Shown: positions 1 through 11,044, counted from the stretch's first letter. The stretch is 64,000 nt of DNA from Kushneria phyllosphaerae (GCF_900312995.1 NZ_ONZI01000004.1:434001-498000); one strand, 5' to 3'. A program made the numbers and translations. The notes: generated by a model from the sequence alone, not told the origin.

Positions 1-774
1 TATCATTTGATCAATGCCTGCGAGGCGAGCCTCAAGCGTCTTGGCACTGACCGCATCGATCTTTATCAGATGCATAACTGGGACGGCGTAACCCCGGTGG
101 AAGAGATGCTTTACGCGCTCGACCATCTGGTGCAAAGCGGCAAGATTCGCTATTACGGCACTTCCAACTTTACCGGCTGGCAGATGATGAAAACCATCGG
201 CAAGGCCGAACTGCACAACCTGATGCCGCCGATCAGCCAGCAGATCTATTACACACCCGAATCACGCGAGGCGGAATATGAGCTGATGCCGCTGGCGATC
301 GATCAGAATGTCGGCACGCTGGTGTGGGGTCCGCTGGGCGAAGGCGTCTTTAACGGCAAGCTGCGCCGCGGTCAAAAGGCACCGGAAGGGACGCGTCAGG
401 GCAACGGCTGGCCCGAGCCCTATATCCACGACATGGAACGTGCCTATGACATTATCGAGCTTCTGGCCGAAATCGGTGAGAAACATAACGCCTCGATCCC
501 CCGTACCTGCCTTGCTTGGCTCAAGGACCGTCCGGGCGTGACGTCACTGATCATTGGTGCTCGCAATGAAGCACATCTCAAGGATGATCTGGCCGCGGCC
601 GAGATGACACTGGATCAGGACGATATCGATCGCATCGAAGCGGCCACGCGTCCGGCGCCCCAGTACCCGTACTGGCATCGAGTGGTGTCCGGCATGGACC
701 GCATCGACAAGGCAGAAAAGCCCTTTATCGATCACTATCGCAAGACCATCGATAACCGCAGCGACCAGCGCTGA
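1..774 (+). CDS. Aldo/keto reductase, 3' part (5' end outside window)
   Basis: The open frame enters from the left edge of the window, so the N-terminus (including the usual catalytic Asp/Tyr segment) is not visible. The visible ~257 residues carry aldo/keto reductase landmarks: SLKRLGTDRIDLYQMH (strand with the active-site-region His), GKIRYYGTSNF, and the C-terminal cofactor-binding segment TSLIIGARNEAHLKDDL. These enzymes reduce carbonyls with NADPH on a TIM barrel; the substrate cannot be told from sequence. The gene stands alone on the plus strand and ends at a good intrinsic terminator, with no functional link to the convergent ribosomal genes. It resembles the YghZ/Tas-like branch, but subfamily is uncertain. 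Confidence 0.9.
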   Translation, partial: YHLINACEASLKRLGTDRIDLYQMHNWDGVTPVEEMLYALDHLVQSGKIRYYGTSNFTGWQMMKTIGKAELHNLMPPISQQIYYTPESREAEYELMPLAIDQNVGTLVWGPLGEGVFNGKLRRGQKAPEGTRQGNGWPEPYIHDMERAYDIIELLAEIGEKHNASIPRTCLAWLKDRPGVTSLIIGARNEAHLKDDLAAAEMTLDQDDIDRIEAATRPAPQYPYWHRVVSGMDRIDKAEKPFIDHYRKTIDNRSDQR

Positions 775-834
775 GGGCTCAGACAGATCTTACTGCCCCT
801 CCCTGAGGTGTAACATCAGGATAGAGAAAGACAG

Positions 835-863
835 AAAAGCCCATCTTTTGGATGGGCTTTTTT
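835..863 (+). terminator. Intrinsic terminator of the aldo/keto reductase gene
   Basis: An 11-bp perfect stem (AAAAGCCCATC / GATGGGCTTTT) with a 5-nt loop is followed by a T tract, about 60 nt after the stop codon. Confidence 0.88.
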
Positions 864-894
864 ATGTCTCTGAAAGCATATGATATTGCCATAA

Positions 895-929
895 AAAAAG
901 GCCCCCAATGAGGCATTGGGGGCCTTTTT
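895..929. terminator. Bidirectional terminator between convergent genes
   Basis: A 16-bp inverted repeat with core GGCCCCCAATG / CATTGGGGGCC and a 3-nt loop is flanked by A runs on the left and T runs on the right. It can therefore end transcription on both strands. It lies 39 nt beyond the L36 gene on the minus strand and is its natural terminator. Confidence 0.88.
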
Positions 930-967
930 GCGTCGATACCCGAAGGTATTCGATCATGCCAGAGGCA

Positions 968-1111
968 TTAACGCTTGGGCTTCGGACGGCCCTGGACTGC
1001 CTTGAAACGCGGGTTGGTCTTGCAGATAACGTAAACGCGACCACGGCGCTTAACGACCTGACAATCCTTGTGGCGAGTCTTGGCTGACTTGAGTGAGCTG
1101 ACGACCTGCAT
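968..1111 (-). CDS. ykgO: 50S ribosomal protein L36, type B (zinc-independent paralogue)
   Basis: This 47-residue basic protein begins [14 protein letters not shown] and ends [13 protein letters not shown], very close to E. coli YkgO. It binds 23S rRNA in the large subunit. In ordinary RpmJ a Cys3-His zinc ribbon is conserved; here only two Cys remain (C17, C30), and the first Cys and the His are replaced, as in the C-minus paralogue used under zinc limitation. I chose the internal ATG at 1111, preceded by GGAGG with a short spacer, over the longer upstream frame, whose extra 31 residues do not look like L36. It follows rpsA on the same strand after 148 nt. No Zur-like operator was recognised by eye. 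Confidence 0.93.
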   Translation of the reverse strand: MQVVSSLKSAKTRHKDCQVVKRRGRVYVICKTNPRFKAVQGRPKPKR

Positions 1112-1227
1112 GCTACCTCCGTCTCCCTGAATGATCAGGGGCGATTGAATCCGTGATTTCAACTTTGTCGCCAGCAGGATTGACGCTGCTGACGACAATG
1201 TCATTTATATATCTGAACAGACCTCTG

Positions 1228-1248
1228 CGGCCATCCAGCGGATGGCCG
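1228..1248 (-). other. Hairpin just downstream of rpsA
   Basis: A perfect 9-bp inverted repeat (CGGCCATCC / GGATGGCCG, 3-nt loop) begins 11 nt after the rpsA stop codon. No T tract follows on the minus strand, so it is not a canonical terminator. It may protect the rpsA mRNA 3' end or attenuate read-through into the L36 gene. Confidence 0.5.
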
Positions 1249-1259
1249 GGAGCGGGCTA

Positions 1260-2936
1260 TCAGTCCTGATTCATCTGCTGCTTGATCAGGTCACCGATAG
1301 TGGTCGGACCGGAAGTCTCGGTCTCCTGCTCACGCATGTTGCGCATGTTCTGACGCGTGTCGTCCTGATCCTTGGCGCGGATGGACAGGTTGATGACGCG
1401 GTTCTTGCGATCAACGCCAACGATGCGCGCTTCGACGCTATCGCCTTCATTGATCACGGTACGTGCATCTTCAACGCGGTCGCTGCTGATCTCGGAGGCC
1501 TTGAGCACGGCGATAACGTCAGTTGCCAGTTCAACGTAGGCTTCACGGGCATCAACTTCCGTCACACGACCGGACACGAGTGCGCCCTTGTCGTTGACCG
1601 CCAGGTACTCGGACATCGGATCGCTTTCAAGCTGCTTGATACCCAGCGAGATGCGCTCACGTTCCGGATCGATCGACAGGATGACCGCCTCGGCTTCTTC
1701 ACCCTTGCGATAGCGACGAACGGCTTCTTCGCCGGTTTCGTTCCAGGAGATGTCAGAGAGGTGCACCAGACCGTCGATGCTGCCATCCAGACCGATGAAG
1801 ATACCGAAGTCGGTGATCGACTTGATGGTACCGGAGACACGATCGCCCTTGGCAAAGCGCGAGCTGAAGTCTTCCCACGGATTGGAAGTGCACTGCTTGA
1901 TGCCCAGCGAGATACGACGACGTTCTTCGTCGATATCCAGCACCATGACTTCAACATCATCACCAACCTGAACCACCTTGGACGGATGGATGTTCTTGTT
2001 GGTCCAGTCCATTTCAGAGACGTGAACCAGACCTTCAACACCTTCTTCCAGCTCGGCAAAGCAGCCGTAGTCGGTCAGATTGGTCACACGTGCGTTGACC
2101 TTGGTGCCTTCGGGGTAACGATTCTTGATGTTGACCCACGGATCTTCGCCCAGCTGCTTCAGACCCAGCGATACGCGATTGCGCTCACGGTCAAACTTCA
2201 GCACCTTGACATTGATCTCGTCGCCCACGGCCACGATTTCGCTCGGATGCTTGATACGCTTCCAGGCCATGTCGGTGATGTGGAGCAGGCCATCAACGCC
2301 GCCCAGATCAACAAAGGCGCCGTAATCGGTCAGATTCTTGACGATACCATTGATCTGCTGGCCTTCCTGCAGTGTCGCGAGCAGCGCTTCACGCTCGGCA
2401 CTGTTTTCGGCTTCAAGCACGGCACGACGAGAAACGACAACGTTGTTGCGCTTCGCATCAAGCTTGATGACCTTGAAGTCGAGTTCCTTGTTCTCCAGAT
2501 GCGCGGTGTCGCGAACCGGACGGACATCGACGAGCGAGCCCGGGAGGAAGGCACGGATGGAATTGACATCGACGGTGAAACCGCCCTTGACCTTTCCGTT
2601 GATCACGCCCTTGACGACTTCGTTTTCCTCGAAGGCTGCTTCCAGCTCTTTCCAGGCTTCGGCACGCTTGGCCTTTTCGCGAGACAGGCGCGTCTCACCG
2701 AAACCGTCTTCCACGGCTTCCAGCGCAACCTTGACTTCATCGCCGACCTTGATGGTCAGTTCACCATTGTCGCTACGAAACTGTGCCGCAGGGATCTGCC
2801 CTTCGGATTTCAGCCCGGCGTTGACAGTGATCCAGTCACCTTCAATGTCCACCACGGTCGCCATGACAATGGCACCGGGTTCCATGTTGATGTCCTGAAG
2901 AGACTGTTCAAACAGTTCTGCAAAGCTTTCGCTCAT
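1260..2936 (-). CDS. rpsA: 30S ribosomal protein S1
   Basis: S1 is the largest 30S protein; it captures mRNA and unfolds 5' leaders. The 558-residue product (E. coli S1 has 557) holds repeated S1/OB domains, each with the G-x-V-x-x-(I/L)-T-D-(Y/F)-G-x-F-(V/I) signature, for example at [19 protein letters not shown] and [20 protein letters not shown]. The start is the ATG at 2936 ([11 protein letters not shown]), preceded by TAGGAATACC; the longer frame upstream adds a non-conserved 21 residues. It lies 182 nt downstream of cmk, the usual cmk-rpsA order. The gene that usually follows, ihfB, is absent; an L36 paralogue follows instead. S1 generally autoregulates its own leader. Confidence 0.98.
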   Translation of the reverse strand: MSESFAELFEQSLQDINMEPGAIVMATVVDIEGDWITVNAGLKSEGQIPAAQFRSDNGELTIKVGDEVKVALEAVEDGFGETRLSREKAKRAEAWKELEAAFEENEVVKGVINGKVKGGFTVDVNSIRAFLPGSLVDVRPVRDTAHLENKELDFKVIKLDAKRNNVVVSRRAVLEAENSAEREALLATLQEGQQINGIVKNLTDYGAFVDLGGVDGLLHITDMAWKRIKHPSEIVAVGDEINVKVLKFDRERNRVSLGLKQLGEDPWVNIKNRYPEGTKVNARVTNLTDYGCFAELEEGVEGLVHVSEMDWTNKNIHPSKVVQVGDDVEVMVLDIDEERRRISLGIKQCTSNPWEDFSSRFAKGDRVSGTIKSITDFGIFIGLDGSIDGLVHLSDISWNETGEEAVRRYRKGEEAEAVILSIDPERERISLGIKQLESDPMSEYLAVNDKGALVSGRVTEVDAREAYVELATDVIAVLKASEISSDRVEDARTVINEGDSVEARIVGVDRKNRVINLSIRAKDQDDTRQNMRNMREQETETSGPTTIGDLIKQQMNQD

Positions 2937-3118
2937 GGTATTCCTATAGTGATCAACAAAAAGCAACCAGGACGGCTGCATTCTCCACGCCACCAGCAAG
3001 CGCGGGCCAATGACAAACTCCCCGGGGACGTTAACGCTGGTTAGACGTGGCAGGGTTTACAGATGTTGACCGCTGCCACCCCATGACGTCTTGCCGGGGC
3101 CTCCGGAAATTCAGGCGC

Positions 3119-3814
3119 TCATTGCGTGCTTTTCAAACCACGCAGGGAGAGAAGTGCTTCAATGTGTGCCACGACATCCGGGATCGAAAGCTCGGTCGTG
3201 TCGATGGTGACCGCATCTTCAGCAGGCCTTAATGGCGCTACTGTTCGCTGCATGTCACGCGCGTCCCGAGCCTCTATCTCCTTTAAAAGGCTCGAAAGGC
3301 TAGCATGTTGGCCGGCCTGTCGCAACTGATCATGCCGTCTTCTTGCCCGTTCCTCGGCACTGGCCGTCAAAAATATCTTGAGCGGCGCCTCGGGAAACAC
3401 CACGGTACCCATGTCGCGACCATCGGCCACCAGACCCGGGGGTTTGGCAAATTCACGCTGACGGGCCAGCAAGGCATCACGCACGCCGGTAATGGCTGCC
3501 ACCTGCGAGGCACGCCCGCCAACATGCTCATTGCGAATGTCGGTGCTGACATCCTCCCCTTCCAGCATGATGCGGGTGTGTTCGTTTTCACTGACAAACG
3601 TCACGTCCAGCGCACGTGCCACCGATTCAAGCGCAGGCGCATCGGTCATATCGATATCACGACGCATGGCCGCCAGCGCCGTCAGCCGGTAAAGCGCCCC
3701 GGAATCCAGCAGGTGCCAGCCCAGATCCTGGGCCACCAGTCGGCTGATGGTCCCCTTGCCGGCCCCACCCGGGCCGTCGATGGCGATGACCGCCGCATTG
3801 GCCTGCTGACTCAT
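3119..3814 (-). CDS. cmk: Cytidylate kinase
   Basis: It phosphorylates CMP and dCMP with ATP for nucleotide synthesis in the cytosol. The 231-residue protein has the P-loop [15 protein letters not shown] near residue 11, the CMP-binding DSGALYR segment and [13 protein letters not shown], all typical of bacterial CMP kinases of this length. Its ATG overlaps the stop of the upstream tyrA-aroA gene by 4 nt (ATGA), so translation is probably coupled. It is the penultimate gene of the aromatic operon before rpsA, an arrangement common in Gammaproteobacteria. Confidence 0.97.
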   Translation of the reverse strand: MSQQANAAVIAIDGPGGAGKGTISRLVAQDLGWHLLDSGALYRLTALAAMRRDIDMTDAPALESVARALDVTFVSENEHTRIMLEGEDVSTDIRNEHVGGRASQVAAITGVRDALLARQREFAKPPGLVADGRDMGTVVFPEAPLKIFLTASAEERARRRHDQLRQAGQHASLSSLLKEIEARDARDMQRTVAPLRPAEDAVTIDTTELSIPDVVAHIEALLSLRGLKSTQ

Positions 3815-6060
3815 GCGCCCTCCGAAACAGCCTCGACCTGCATACCGACTTCGCCGGCCAGTGCAGGAAAGTTGGGAAACGAGGTGGCCACATTGGCGCA
3901 GTCACGAATGGTGATATCACCTTCGGCACGCAGGGCCGCCACCGTGAAGGCCATGGCAATGCGATGATCCCCCAGGCTTTCGACTTCCCCGCCATGGTAG
4001 CGGCCACCGACGATGTCGATGCCATCTTCCACTACGGTATTGACCACGCCCAGCACGTCCAGACCGTCGGCCATGGCCTTGATCCGGTCGGACTCCTTGA
4101 CCCGCAGCTCGAGCGCATCGCGAAGGCGTGTCGTGCCGCTCGCGTTGGCGGCAGCGATAAAGAGCACCGGAAACTCATCAATGGCCAGCGGCACCTGGTC
4201 CACCGGAATATCGATACCGTGCAATTCGGCGTGACGTACCCGTATATCGGCAACCGGTTCGCCGCTGACCTTGCGCTCATTGAGCAGCTCGATACTGGCC
4301 CCCATCTCCCGCAGGATATTGATGACACCGATACGGGTGGGATTGATCCCGACATGCTCCAGGGTGAGATCCGCCCCGGGTGTAATGGAGGCGGCCACCA
4401 GGAAAAACGCTGCAGAAGAGATGTCCGCCGGCACATCAATGAATCCGCCCGTGAGGCTACCACCACCTGCGATGTGGGCGACATCCTCATGACGGCTCAC
4501 CGGGTAACCAAAGGCGGTCAGCATGCGCTCGGTATGATCGCGGGTCGGCGCCGGTTCGCGCACACGGGTCTCGCCGGTGGCATACATGCCGGCCAGCAGC
4601 AGACAGGACTTGACCTGGGCACTGGCCATGGGGAGATCATAGTCAATACCGGCAAGAGGCTGCCCTCCACGTACCGTCAGCGGCGGTCGTCCGCCCTCTC
4701 CGGTATCGATGACCGCTCCCATTAGTCGAAGCGGATCCGCCACCCGTCCCATCGGACGGCGGTTGAGCGAATCATCGCCGGTCAATGTGACGTCAAACGC
4801 CTGGCCGGCCATGAGCCCTGCAAACAGACGCATGCTGGTCCCGGAGTTGCCCAGATACAGCGCCCCCTTTGGCTGTTTCAGTCCGTGCAGGCCAACACCG
4901 TGAATGACCACGCGACCGGCCTGAGGACCTTCGATGGCCACACCCATTTCACGAAAGGCCTGAAGCGTGGCCAGACTGTCCTCGCCTTCAAGAAAGCCCT
5001 CTACGGTGGTCACGCCTTCTGCCAGTGCGCCCAGCATGATGGAGCGATGCGACATCGACTTGTCGCCGGGGACTCGAATGGTGCCCCTGACCTGACCGCC
5101 GGCGCTTGCACGGTACACAACGTTTCTGGTTTCCATGACCTGATAGCTCTTCTGGCTGAGTAATCTGTCGAAATAATGTCGCGCATGACTTGCGCGGGAA
5201 AAGATGCCGAGCATGGCATCACCGTCGCTACCGGCCACGGCAGCACGAAGTTCACTGACGCCGGTCTCGAACTCCGAAAGCGCCTGCAGGACCGCTTCCC
5301 GATTGGCCAGATAAATATCGCGCCACATCACCGGATCACTGCCGGCAATGCGGGTAAAGTCGCGAAAACCACCGGCCGCGTAGCGAAAGATGTCGAGCCG
5401 ATCATCCTGACGGGCCAGCGTATCGACCAGTGAAAACGCCAGCAGATGCGGCAAATGACTGGTACGTGCCAGCACCTCATCGTGGCGCCCGACCGTCAAA
5501 CGCTCGATGTGTGCACCACAGACCTGCCACAGATGCTCGATACGATGCAGTGCCTGTGGGTCGGTATCCACCTCGGGCGTGAGAATGACACGATGGCGTT
5601 GATAAAGCGTCGGGTTGGCTGCCTCGACGCCGCTTTTTTCCGCTCCTGCAATGGGATGGCCCAGCACCAGCCAGCTCGGCACCCGTCCCAGAGCAGAGCG
5701 AATCTGATCACGAATGGCTGACTTGGTACTGCCCACATCGGTCACAACCTGCCCGTGACGACGCAGCTGACTCAGCTGCGCCATGACCGGTGCAATGGCC
5801 ATGACCGGCACGGCCAGCACAATCAGTGAGACATGCGGCAAAAAAGCCGCTGCGTCCGGGCCGCCATCATCAATCAGCCCCATGCGCCGCCCAAGGGCGA
5901 CCTCATTGGGGTTGAGATCAACGCCGTAGCAGCGTCCCGCATAGCCGGCAGCGCGCAGGGCCGCCAGCAGAGAACCGCCGATCAGCCCCAATCCGATGAC
6001 CAGAATGCCGGACTCTTCTGACAGTACGGCCGGCGTCCCTGAAATGGCCCGCTCGTTCAA
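3811..6060 (-). CDS. tyrA-aroA: Bifunctional prephenate dehydrogenase / EPSP synthase (TyrA-AroA fusion)
   Basis: A 749-residue fusion of two aromatic-pathway enzymes. Residues ~18-300 are a TyrA dehydrogenase with the NAD(P)-binding [14 protein letters not shown], which converts prephenate (or arogenate) on the way to tyrosine. Residues ~315-749 are 3-phosphoshikimate 1-carboxyvinyltransferase, marked by [21 protein letters not shown] and the C-terminal GDHRIAMAF; this step makes EPSP, the precursor of chorismate. The fusion is known in Pseudomonas and Halomonadaceae. It overlaps pheA upstream and cmk downstream by 4 nt each. The single polypeptide bridges a step before chorismate and one after it, with pheA next door supplying the phenylalanine branch. 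Confidence 0.96.
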   Translation of the reverse strand: MNERAISGTPAVLSEESGILVIGLGLIGGSLLAALRAAGYAGRCYGVDLNPNEVALGRRMGLIDDGGPDAAAFLPHVSLIVLAVPVMAIAPVMAQLSQLRRHGQVVTDVGSTKSAIRDQIRSALGRVPSWLVLGHPIAGAEKSGVEAANPTLYQRHRVILTPEVDTDPQALHRIEHLWQVCGAHIERLTVGRHDEVLARTSHLPHLLAFSLVDTLARQDDRLDIFRYAAGGFRDFTRIAGSDPVMWRDIYLANREAVLQALSEFETGVSELRAAVAGSDGDAMLGIFSRASHARHYFDRLLSQKSYQVMETRNVVYRASAGGQVRGTIRVPGDKSMSHRSIMLGALAEGVTTVEGFLEGEDSLATLQAFREMGVAIEGPQAGRVVIHGVGLHGLKQPKGALYLGNSGTSMRLFAGLMAGQAFDVTLTGDDSLNRRPMGRVADPLRLMGAVIDTGEGGRPPLTVRGGQPLAGIDYDLPMASAQVKSCLLLAGMYATGETRVREPAPTRDHTERMLTAFGYPVSRHEDVAHIAGGGSLTGGFIDVPADISSAAFFLVAASITPGADLTLEHVGINPTRIGVINILREMGASIELLNERKVSGEPVADIRVRHAELHGIDIPVDQVPLAIDEFPVLFIAAANASGTTRLRDALELRVKESDRIKAMADGLDVLGVVNTVVEDGIDIVGGRYHGGEVESLGDHRIAMAFTVAALRAEGDITIRDCANVATSFPNFPALAGEVGMQVEAVSEGA

Positions 6061-7175
6061 ATCACACCCATCGGATAGGATCCCAGTACGCGCACATCGG
6101 CAGCCCGCTGACGAACCTCTTCCAGCGCAGCCTGAACCCGTGGCTCTTCCTGATGCCCCTTGAAATCAATGAAGAAGACGTAGTTCCAGAGGCCATGCCG
6201 TGAAGGCCGGCTTTCAAGACGCGTCATGTCGACATGATGGCGGTGGAAAGGCTCCAGCAGGTCATGCAGGGCACCGGGCTGGTTGCGCATGGCAGCCACC
6301 AGTGAGGTCTTGTCTTCACCGCTGGGCGGCACATCGTGGTTGCCGATGATCAAAAAGCGCGTCGAGTTGTCCGGCATGTCCTCGATTTTTTCTTCAAGGC
6401 GCTCAAGGCCGTAAAGCCGCGCGGCCATGTCACCGGCGATGGCGGCAGTATGCCATTCGCTCTTGACCCGGCGAGCCGCCTCGGCATTGGAGGACACGGC
6501 CACGCGCTCGGCATGCGGATAATGGGCATCAAGCCACTTGCGACACTGTGCCAGTGACTGCGAGTGGGAATAGATGCGGGATACCTTGTCCCGGCGCGTA
6601 TTGCTGCCGACCAGCAGATGATGGTGAATGCGCAGCACCACCTCACCGCAGATCCGCAGGGAAGTATCCATGAAGGAGTCCAGCGTGTGATTGACCACGC
6701 CCTCGGTCGAGTTCTCGACCGGCACCACGCCATAGTTGGCCGCGCCCGCCTCGACTTCACGAAAGACTTCATCAATGGCCGGCAGCGGTTTGCACACGGC
6801 ACTGTCACCGAAATGCTTGAGCGCGGCCTGCTGGGTAAAGGTGCCCTCCGGGCCGAGATAGGCAGCACGCACCGGCTTTTCCAGCGCCAGACAGGCCGAC
6901 ATGATCTCCCGGAAAAGGCGTGCCATCTCTTCACCCGGCAGCGGCCCCTGATTCAGAGCCATGATGCGCTTGAGCACCTGGGCTTCGCGTTCGGGACGAT
7001 AGAACACCGCTTCAGGGTCTTCGGCCAGCTTGACGTGCGCGACCTGCTGGGCGCAGGCGGCACGCTCGCTGATCAGATCAAGAATCTGCTGGTCCAGCGT
7101 GTCAATGCGATCACGCAGGGCGCCAAGATCCACGTCCTGATCGTTTTTATCATGAGATGAAAGATGATCCGACAT
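6057..7175 (-). CDS. pheA: P-protein: chorismate mutase / prephenate dehydratase
   Basis: The 372-residue protein has three parts. An AroQ-type chorismate mutase covers ~15-100 (LGALRDRIDTLDQQILDLISERA). Prephenate dehydratase covers ~104-285 (YLGPEGTFTQQAA, VPVENSTEGVVNHTLD, NSTRFLIIG). A C-terminal ACT domain carries the phenylalanine-binding ESRPS motif. It makes phenylpyruvate from chorismate and is normally feedback-inhibited by phenylalanine through the ACT domain. It lies 5 nt after serC and overlaps tyrA-aroA by 4 nt, in the classic serC-pheA-(tyrA)-aroA-cmk-rpsA supraoperon. Confidence 0.97.
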   Translation of the reverse strand: MSDHLSSHDKNDQDVDLGALRDRIDTLDQQILDLISERAACAQQVAHVKLAEDPEAVFYRPEREAQVLKRIMALNQGPLPGEEMARLFREIMSACLALEKPVRAAYLGPEGTFTQQAALKHFGDSAVCKPLPAIDEVFREVEAGAANYGVVPVENSTEGVVNHTLDSFMDTSLRICGEVVLRIHHHLLVGSNTRRDKVSRIYSHSQSLAQCRKWLDAHYPHAERVAVSSNAEAARRVKSEWHTAAIAGDMAARLYGLERLEEKIEDMPDNSTRFLIIGNHDVPPSGEDKTSLVAAMRNQPGALHDLLEPFHRHHVDMTRLESRPSRHGLWNYVFFIDFKGHQEEPRVQAALEEVRQRAADVRVLGSYPMGVI

Positions 7176-7180
7176 GTGCT

Positions 7181-8260
7181 CTACCCGTAACGACGCTCGA
7201 AATCCTGCATAAAGGCCACCAGTCGATCAACGCCCTCTTCCGGCATGGCGTTATAAAGGCTGGCACGCATTCCACCCACGCTGCGATGTCCCTTGAGGGT
7301 CAAAAGGCCCGCCGCCTCGGACTCGGTCAAAAACGCCTTGTTGAGCGATTCATCACCAAGCACGAAAGGCACGTTGGTCAGCGAGCGATTGGCCGAGACG
7401 ATCGGGTTGGAATAGAAACCGCTGCCATCAATGGCGTCATAAAGCTTTTGCGCCTTGCGACGATTGATCTTCTCGATCGCCTCGACCCCACCCTGTTCCT
7501 TGAGCCATTCAAAGACCAGCCCGGACAGATACCAGGCATAGGTGGCCGGCGTATTGAGCATGGAGCCGTTATCGGCAAATGCCTTCCAGTTCAGCATGGA
7601 AGGCGTTTCGCGACGGGCACGATCCAGCAGATCATTACGCACGATCACGATGACAATGCCGGCAGGACCGATGTTTTTCTGCGCGCCGGCATAGATGACA
7701 CCGAATTTCGAGACGTCTATCGAACGCGACAGGATCGACGAGGACATGTCACACACCAGGGGCACATCGGCCTGTGGCACGTAATCCATCTGCAGCCCGC
7801 CGATGGTCTCGTTATCGCAATAATGCAGATAGGCGGCATCACTGGACAGATACAGCGCATCCTGACCGGGTACAGCGGTATAGCCGCTGGCTTCGGCCGA
7901 GGCGACGACATGCGCCGCGCCCAGATGCCGACCTTCCTTCAGGGCCTTCTGCGACCAGATGCCGGTATCCAGGTAGTTGCCGCTTCCCCCCTGTCCCAGC
8001 AGGTTGAGAGGCACACATCCGAACTGCTGTGTGGCGCCCCCCTGCATGAACAGCACACTGTAATTGTCCGGCACCTGCATCAGCTCACGCAGGTTGGCCT
8101 CGGCACGCTCTGCCACAGCGATGAAGGCCTCACTGCGATGACTCATCTCCATGACGGAAAGGCCACGCCCTTCAAAATCGAGCATCTCATCGCGTGCGCG
8201 CTCAAGCACGGCGGTGGGCAGCGTGGCGGGGCCGGAACAGAAATTGAAATGTCGGGTCAT
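7181..8260 (-). CDS. serC: Phosphoserine aminotransferase
   Basis: This PLP enzyme makes phosphoserine from phosphohydroxypyruvate and glutamate and also acts in pyridoxal phosphate synthesis. The 359-residue product starts MTRHFNFCSGPATLP and carries the PLP-lysine motif VIYAGAQKNIGPAG in mid-protein and the conserved C-terminal GGMRASLYNAMPEEGV. It is first in the serC-pheA-tyrA/aroA-cmk run. Only about 60 nt, mostly occupied by the gyrA terminator, separate it from gyrA, so its promoter must be very compact or lie inside the gyrA 3' end. Confidence 0.97.
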   Translation of the reverse strand: MTRHFNFCSGPATLPTAVLERARDEMLDFEGRGLSVMEMSHRSEAFIAVAERAEANLRELMQVPDNYSVLFMQGGATQQFGCVPLNLLGQGGSGNYLDTGIWSQKALKEGRHLGAAHVVASAEASGYTAVPGQDALYLSSDAAYLHYCDNETIGGLQMDYVPQADVPLVCDMSSSILSRSIDVSKFGVIYAGAQKNIGPAGIVIVIVRNDLLDRARRETPSMLNWKAFADNGSMLNTPATYAWYLSGLVFEWLKEQGGVEAIEKINRRKAQKLYDAIDGSGFYSNPIVSANRSLTNVPFVLGDESLNKAFLTESEAAGLLTLKGHRSVGGMRASLYNAMPEEGVDRLVAFMQDFERRYG

Positions 8261-8280
8261 GTCAGGTCTCGACGGGCTTG

Positions 8281-8314
8281 AAAAAATAACGGCGCCTTTC
8301 CATGAAAGGCGCCG
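8281..8314 (-). terminator. Intrinsic terminator of gyrA
   Basis: A perfect 10-bp stem CGGCGCCTTT / AAAGGCGCCG with a 5-nt loop is followed on the minus strand by TTATTTTTT. It begins 6 nt past the gyrA stop codon. Confidence 0.9.
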
Positions 8315-8320
8315 ATGGTT

Positions 8321-11044
8321 CTACTCTTCGCGTGCCGAATCGGTCTCGCCGTCATCGGTGGCATCCGGTGCCTGGTCGGCCCCCTCGCTCAATGCCTCCT
8401 CATCCCCGGCGAGCACCTCATCATCATTTTCCAGCTCGTCATCCTTTTCAAGCTCATCAAGACGAACCGTGGACACCAGGCTTTCGCCCTTGACGGTACG
8501 AATCAGGGTAACGCCCTGGGTGTTACGCGAGCTGATGGAGACCTCACTGACGCGCGTACGGACCAGCGTGCCGCGATCGGAGATCATCATCATCTCGTCG
8601 CTTTCACCCACCTGGATGGCCGCCACCAACGCGCCGTTGCGGGCCGTGGTCTGCATGGCGATCACGCCCTGCCCGCCACGTCCACGCAGCGGGAACTCCT
8701 CGAGACGAGTTCGCTTGCCGTAACCGTTAATGGAGGCCGTCAGGATATAGCACTGACCTTCGCTGATCTGGCTGGCTTCCACTTCGCTTTCATCGTCGGC
8801 GCTTTCATCGATGGTGGTCGTGCTGGGAATGATCAGGCTGATGACACGAGCGTCGCCCAGCAGGCGCATGCCGCGCACGCCGCGCGCCGTACGGCCCATG
8901 GCACGTACATCGTTTTCATCAAAGCGGATCGCCTTGCCGTTGGAGGACAGCAAAATGGCATGATCGCTGCCGGAGGTAATGGCCGCCCCTACCAGACGGT
9001 CGCCCTCATCAAGATCAAGGGCGATCAGACCGGCACTGCGCGGCCGCGAGAACTGATCCAGCGTGGTGCGCTTGACCGTGCCGTTGGCGGTGGCAAAGAA
9101 GATATAGCTGTCGTCGCGATACTCCTTGACCGGCAGAATAGCCGTAATCCACTCGCCTTCATCCAGCGACAGCAGATTGACCAGCGGACGGCCGCGCGAC
9201 CCGCGCGAGGCCTGAGGCATTTCATAAACCTTGAGCCAGTAGACCTTGCCACGATCGGAGAAGAGCAGCACGGTGTCATGGGTCGAAGCCACCAGCAGAT
9301 GCTCGATGACGTCTTCATCCTTCATGCTGGTCGCCGACTTGCCACGTCCACCGCGCTTTTGCGCCTGATAGTCGGACAGCGGCTGAGTCTTGGCATACCC
9401 GCTGCGAGAGATGGTGACCACCATGTCCTCGGCGGCAATCAGATCTTCCATCGTGAGATCACGACGGCTGTTCTGGATTTCGGTACGGCGCCCGTCACGA
9501 TACTGGTCACGAACGGCTTCCAGCTCTTCGCGAATCACTTCCATCAGACGGTCGGCCGACGACAGGATGCGGGTCAGCTCGGCGATGGTATCAAGGATGC
9601 CCTTGTACTCTTCCAGCAGCTTTTCGGTCTCAAGACCGGTCAGGCGGTGCAGGCGCAGCTCAAGAATGGCCTGCGCCTGACCCGCCGACAGCTGATAGCG
9701 GCTGCGATCATCAGAGAGCCCACAGCTCTCCTCGATATCATCAGGCTTGCAGGAGGTCGCGCCGGCACGGTCCAGCATGTCGATGACCTGACCCGGCATC
9801 CAGTCGCGTGCAATCAGCTTCTCTTTCGCTTCGGCCGCATTGGGCGAGGCCTTGATCAGCTCGATCACTTCATCGATGTTGGAGATGGCGACCGTCAGGC
9901 CTTCCAGAATGTGGCCACGTTCCTTGGCTTTTCTCAGCTCGTACAGGGTGCGGCGGGTCACCACTTCGCGGCGATGGCGAATGAAGGCTTCCAGCAGCTG
10001 CTTGAGATTCAGCGTTTTGGGCTGACCGTTTTCCAGCGCCACCACGTTGATGCCGAACACGGTCTCAAGCTGGGTCTGGGAAAAGAGGTTGTTGACGACC
10101 ACGTCGCCGGACTCGCCGCGACGGGTTTCAATGACCACGCGCAGGCCGTCCTTGTCGGACTCGTCACGCAGCTCGGCAATGCCCTCGATGCGTTTTTCCT
10201 TGACCAGCTCGGCGATCTTTTCAATCAGACGCGCCTTGTTGACCTGGTAGGGAAGCTCGGTCACGACAATGTGATCACGGCCGGTGCGCTCATCGTGCTC
10301 GACGGTGTGGCGGGCGCGCACATGGATACGCCCGCGACCGGTACGGTAGGCATCCAGAATGCCGGCGCGACCGTTGATGATCCCGGCGGTCGGGAAGTCC
10401 GGCCCCGGAATGTACTCCATCAAATCGTCAATACTGAGCGTATGGTCCTCGATCAACGCCAGACAACCCTCGATGACCTCGGTCATGTTGTGCGGCGGCA
10501 CGTTGGTCGCCATGCCGACAGCGATACCAGAGGCACCGTTGACCAGCAGGTTGGGGACACGCGTTGGCAGCACCTCGGGAATACGCTCGGTGCCGTCGTA
10601 GTTGTCGACCCAGTTGACCGTATCCTTTTCCAGATCCGAGAGCAGCTCATGCGACAGACGTGCCATGCGCACTTCGGTGTAACGCATGGCGGCTGCGCTG
10701 TCGCCATCGATCGAGCCGAAGTTGCCCTGGCCATCCACCAGCATGTAGCGCATGGAAAAGTCCTGAGCCATACGCACGATGGTGTCATAAACGGCGCTGT
10801 CACCATGCGGGTGATACTTACCGATGACATCACCCACGACACGCGCCGATTTCAGATAGGACTTGTTCCAGTCGTTGCGCAGTTCATGCATGGCATACAG
10901 CACGCGACGGTGTACCGGCTTGAGTCCATCCCTGACATCGGGCAGTGCTCGACCGATGATGACGCTCATCGCGTAATCAAGGTACGACTGCTTCAGCTCG
11001 TCCTCGATATTGACTGGCAGAATCTCTCTGGCGATCTCACCCAT
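8321..11044 (-). CDS. gyrA: DNA gyrase subunit A
   Basis: GyrA is the DNA-cleaving and rejoining subunit of gyrase, which introduces negative supercoils. The 907-residue protein has the winged-helix/tower region with [17 protein letters not shown] and catalytic Tyr in AMRYTEVRM. The quinolone-determining positions equivalent to E. coli Ser83 and Asp87 are Ser and Asp, the wild-type state. The C-terminal half is a beta-pinwheel with the GyrA box QKRGGRGK. The last ~45 residues are a strongly acidic tail rich in Asp and Glu. It is transcribed alone from a leader of at least ~150 nt and ends in its own terminator. Confidence 0.98.
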   Translation of the reverse strand: MGEIAREILPVNIEDELKQSYLDYAMSVIIGRALPDVRDGLKPVHRRVLYAMHELRNDWNKSYLKSARVVGDVIGKYHPHGDSAVYDTIVRMAQDFSMRYMLVDGQGNFGSIDGDSAAAMRYTEVRMARLSHELLSDLEKDTVNWVDNYDGTERIPEVLPTRVPNLLVNGASGIAVGMATNVPPHNMTEVIEGCLALIEDHTLSIDDLMEYIPGPDFPTAGIINGRAGILDAYRTGRGRIHVRARHTVEHDERTGRDHIVVTELPYQVNKARLIEKIAELVKEKRIEGIAELRDESDKDGLRVVIETRRGESGDVVVNNLFSQTQLETVFGINVVALENGQPKTLNLKQLLEAFIRHRREVVTRRTLYELRKAKERGHILEGLTVAISNIDEVIELIKASPNAAEAKEKLIARDWMPGQVIDMLDRAGATSCKPDDIEESCGLSDDRSRYQLSAGQAQAILELRLHRLTGLETEKLLEEYKGILDTIAELTRILSSADRLMEVIREELEAVRDQYRDGRRTEIQNSRRDLTMEDLIAAEDMVVTISRSGYAKTQPLSDYQAQKRGGRGKSATSMKDEDVIEHLLVASTHDTVLLFSDRGKVYWLKVYEMPQASRGSRGRPLVNLLSLDEGEWITAILPVKEYRDDSYIFFATANGTVKRTTLDQFSRPRSAGLIALDLDEGDRLVGAAITSGSDHAILLSSNGKAIRFDENDVRAMGRTARGVRGMRLLGDARVISLIIPSTTTIDESADDESEVEASQISEGQCYILTASINGYGKRTRLEEFPLRGRGGQGVIAMQTTARNGALVAAIQVGESDEMMMISDRGTLVRTRVSEVSISSRNTQGVTLIRTVKGESLVSTVRLDELEKDDELENDDEVLAGDEEALSEGADQAPDATDDGETDSAREE

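Noticed and set aside
1242-3044. 600-codon open frame on the plus strand opposite rpsA
   Set aside because: It mirrors rpsA codons in the complementary frame, an effect of high-GC codon bias. It has no family motifs and no ribosome-binding site; rpsA is certain.
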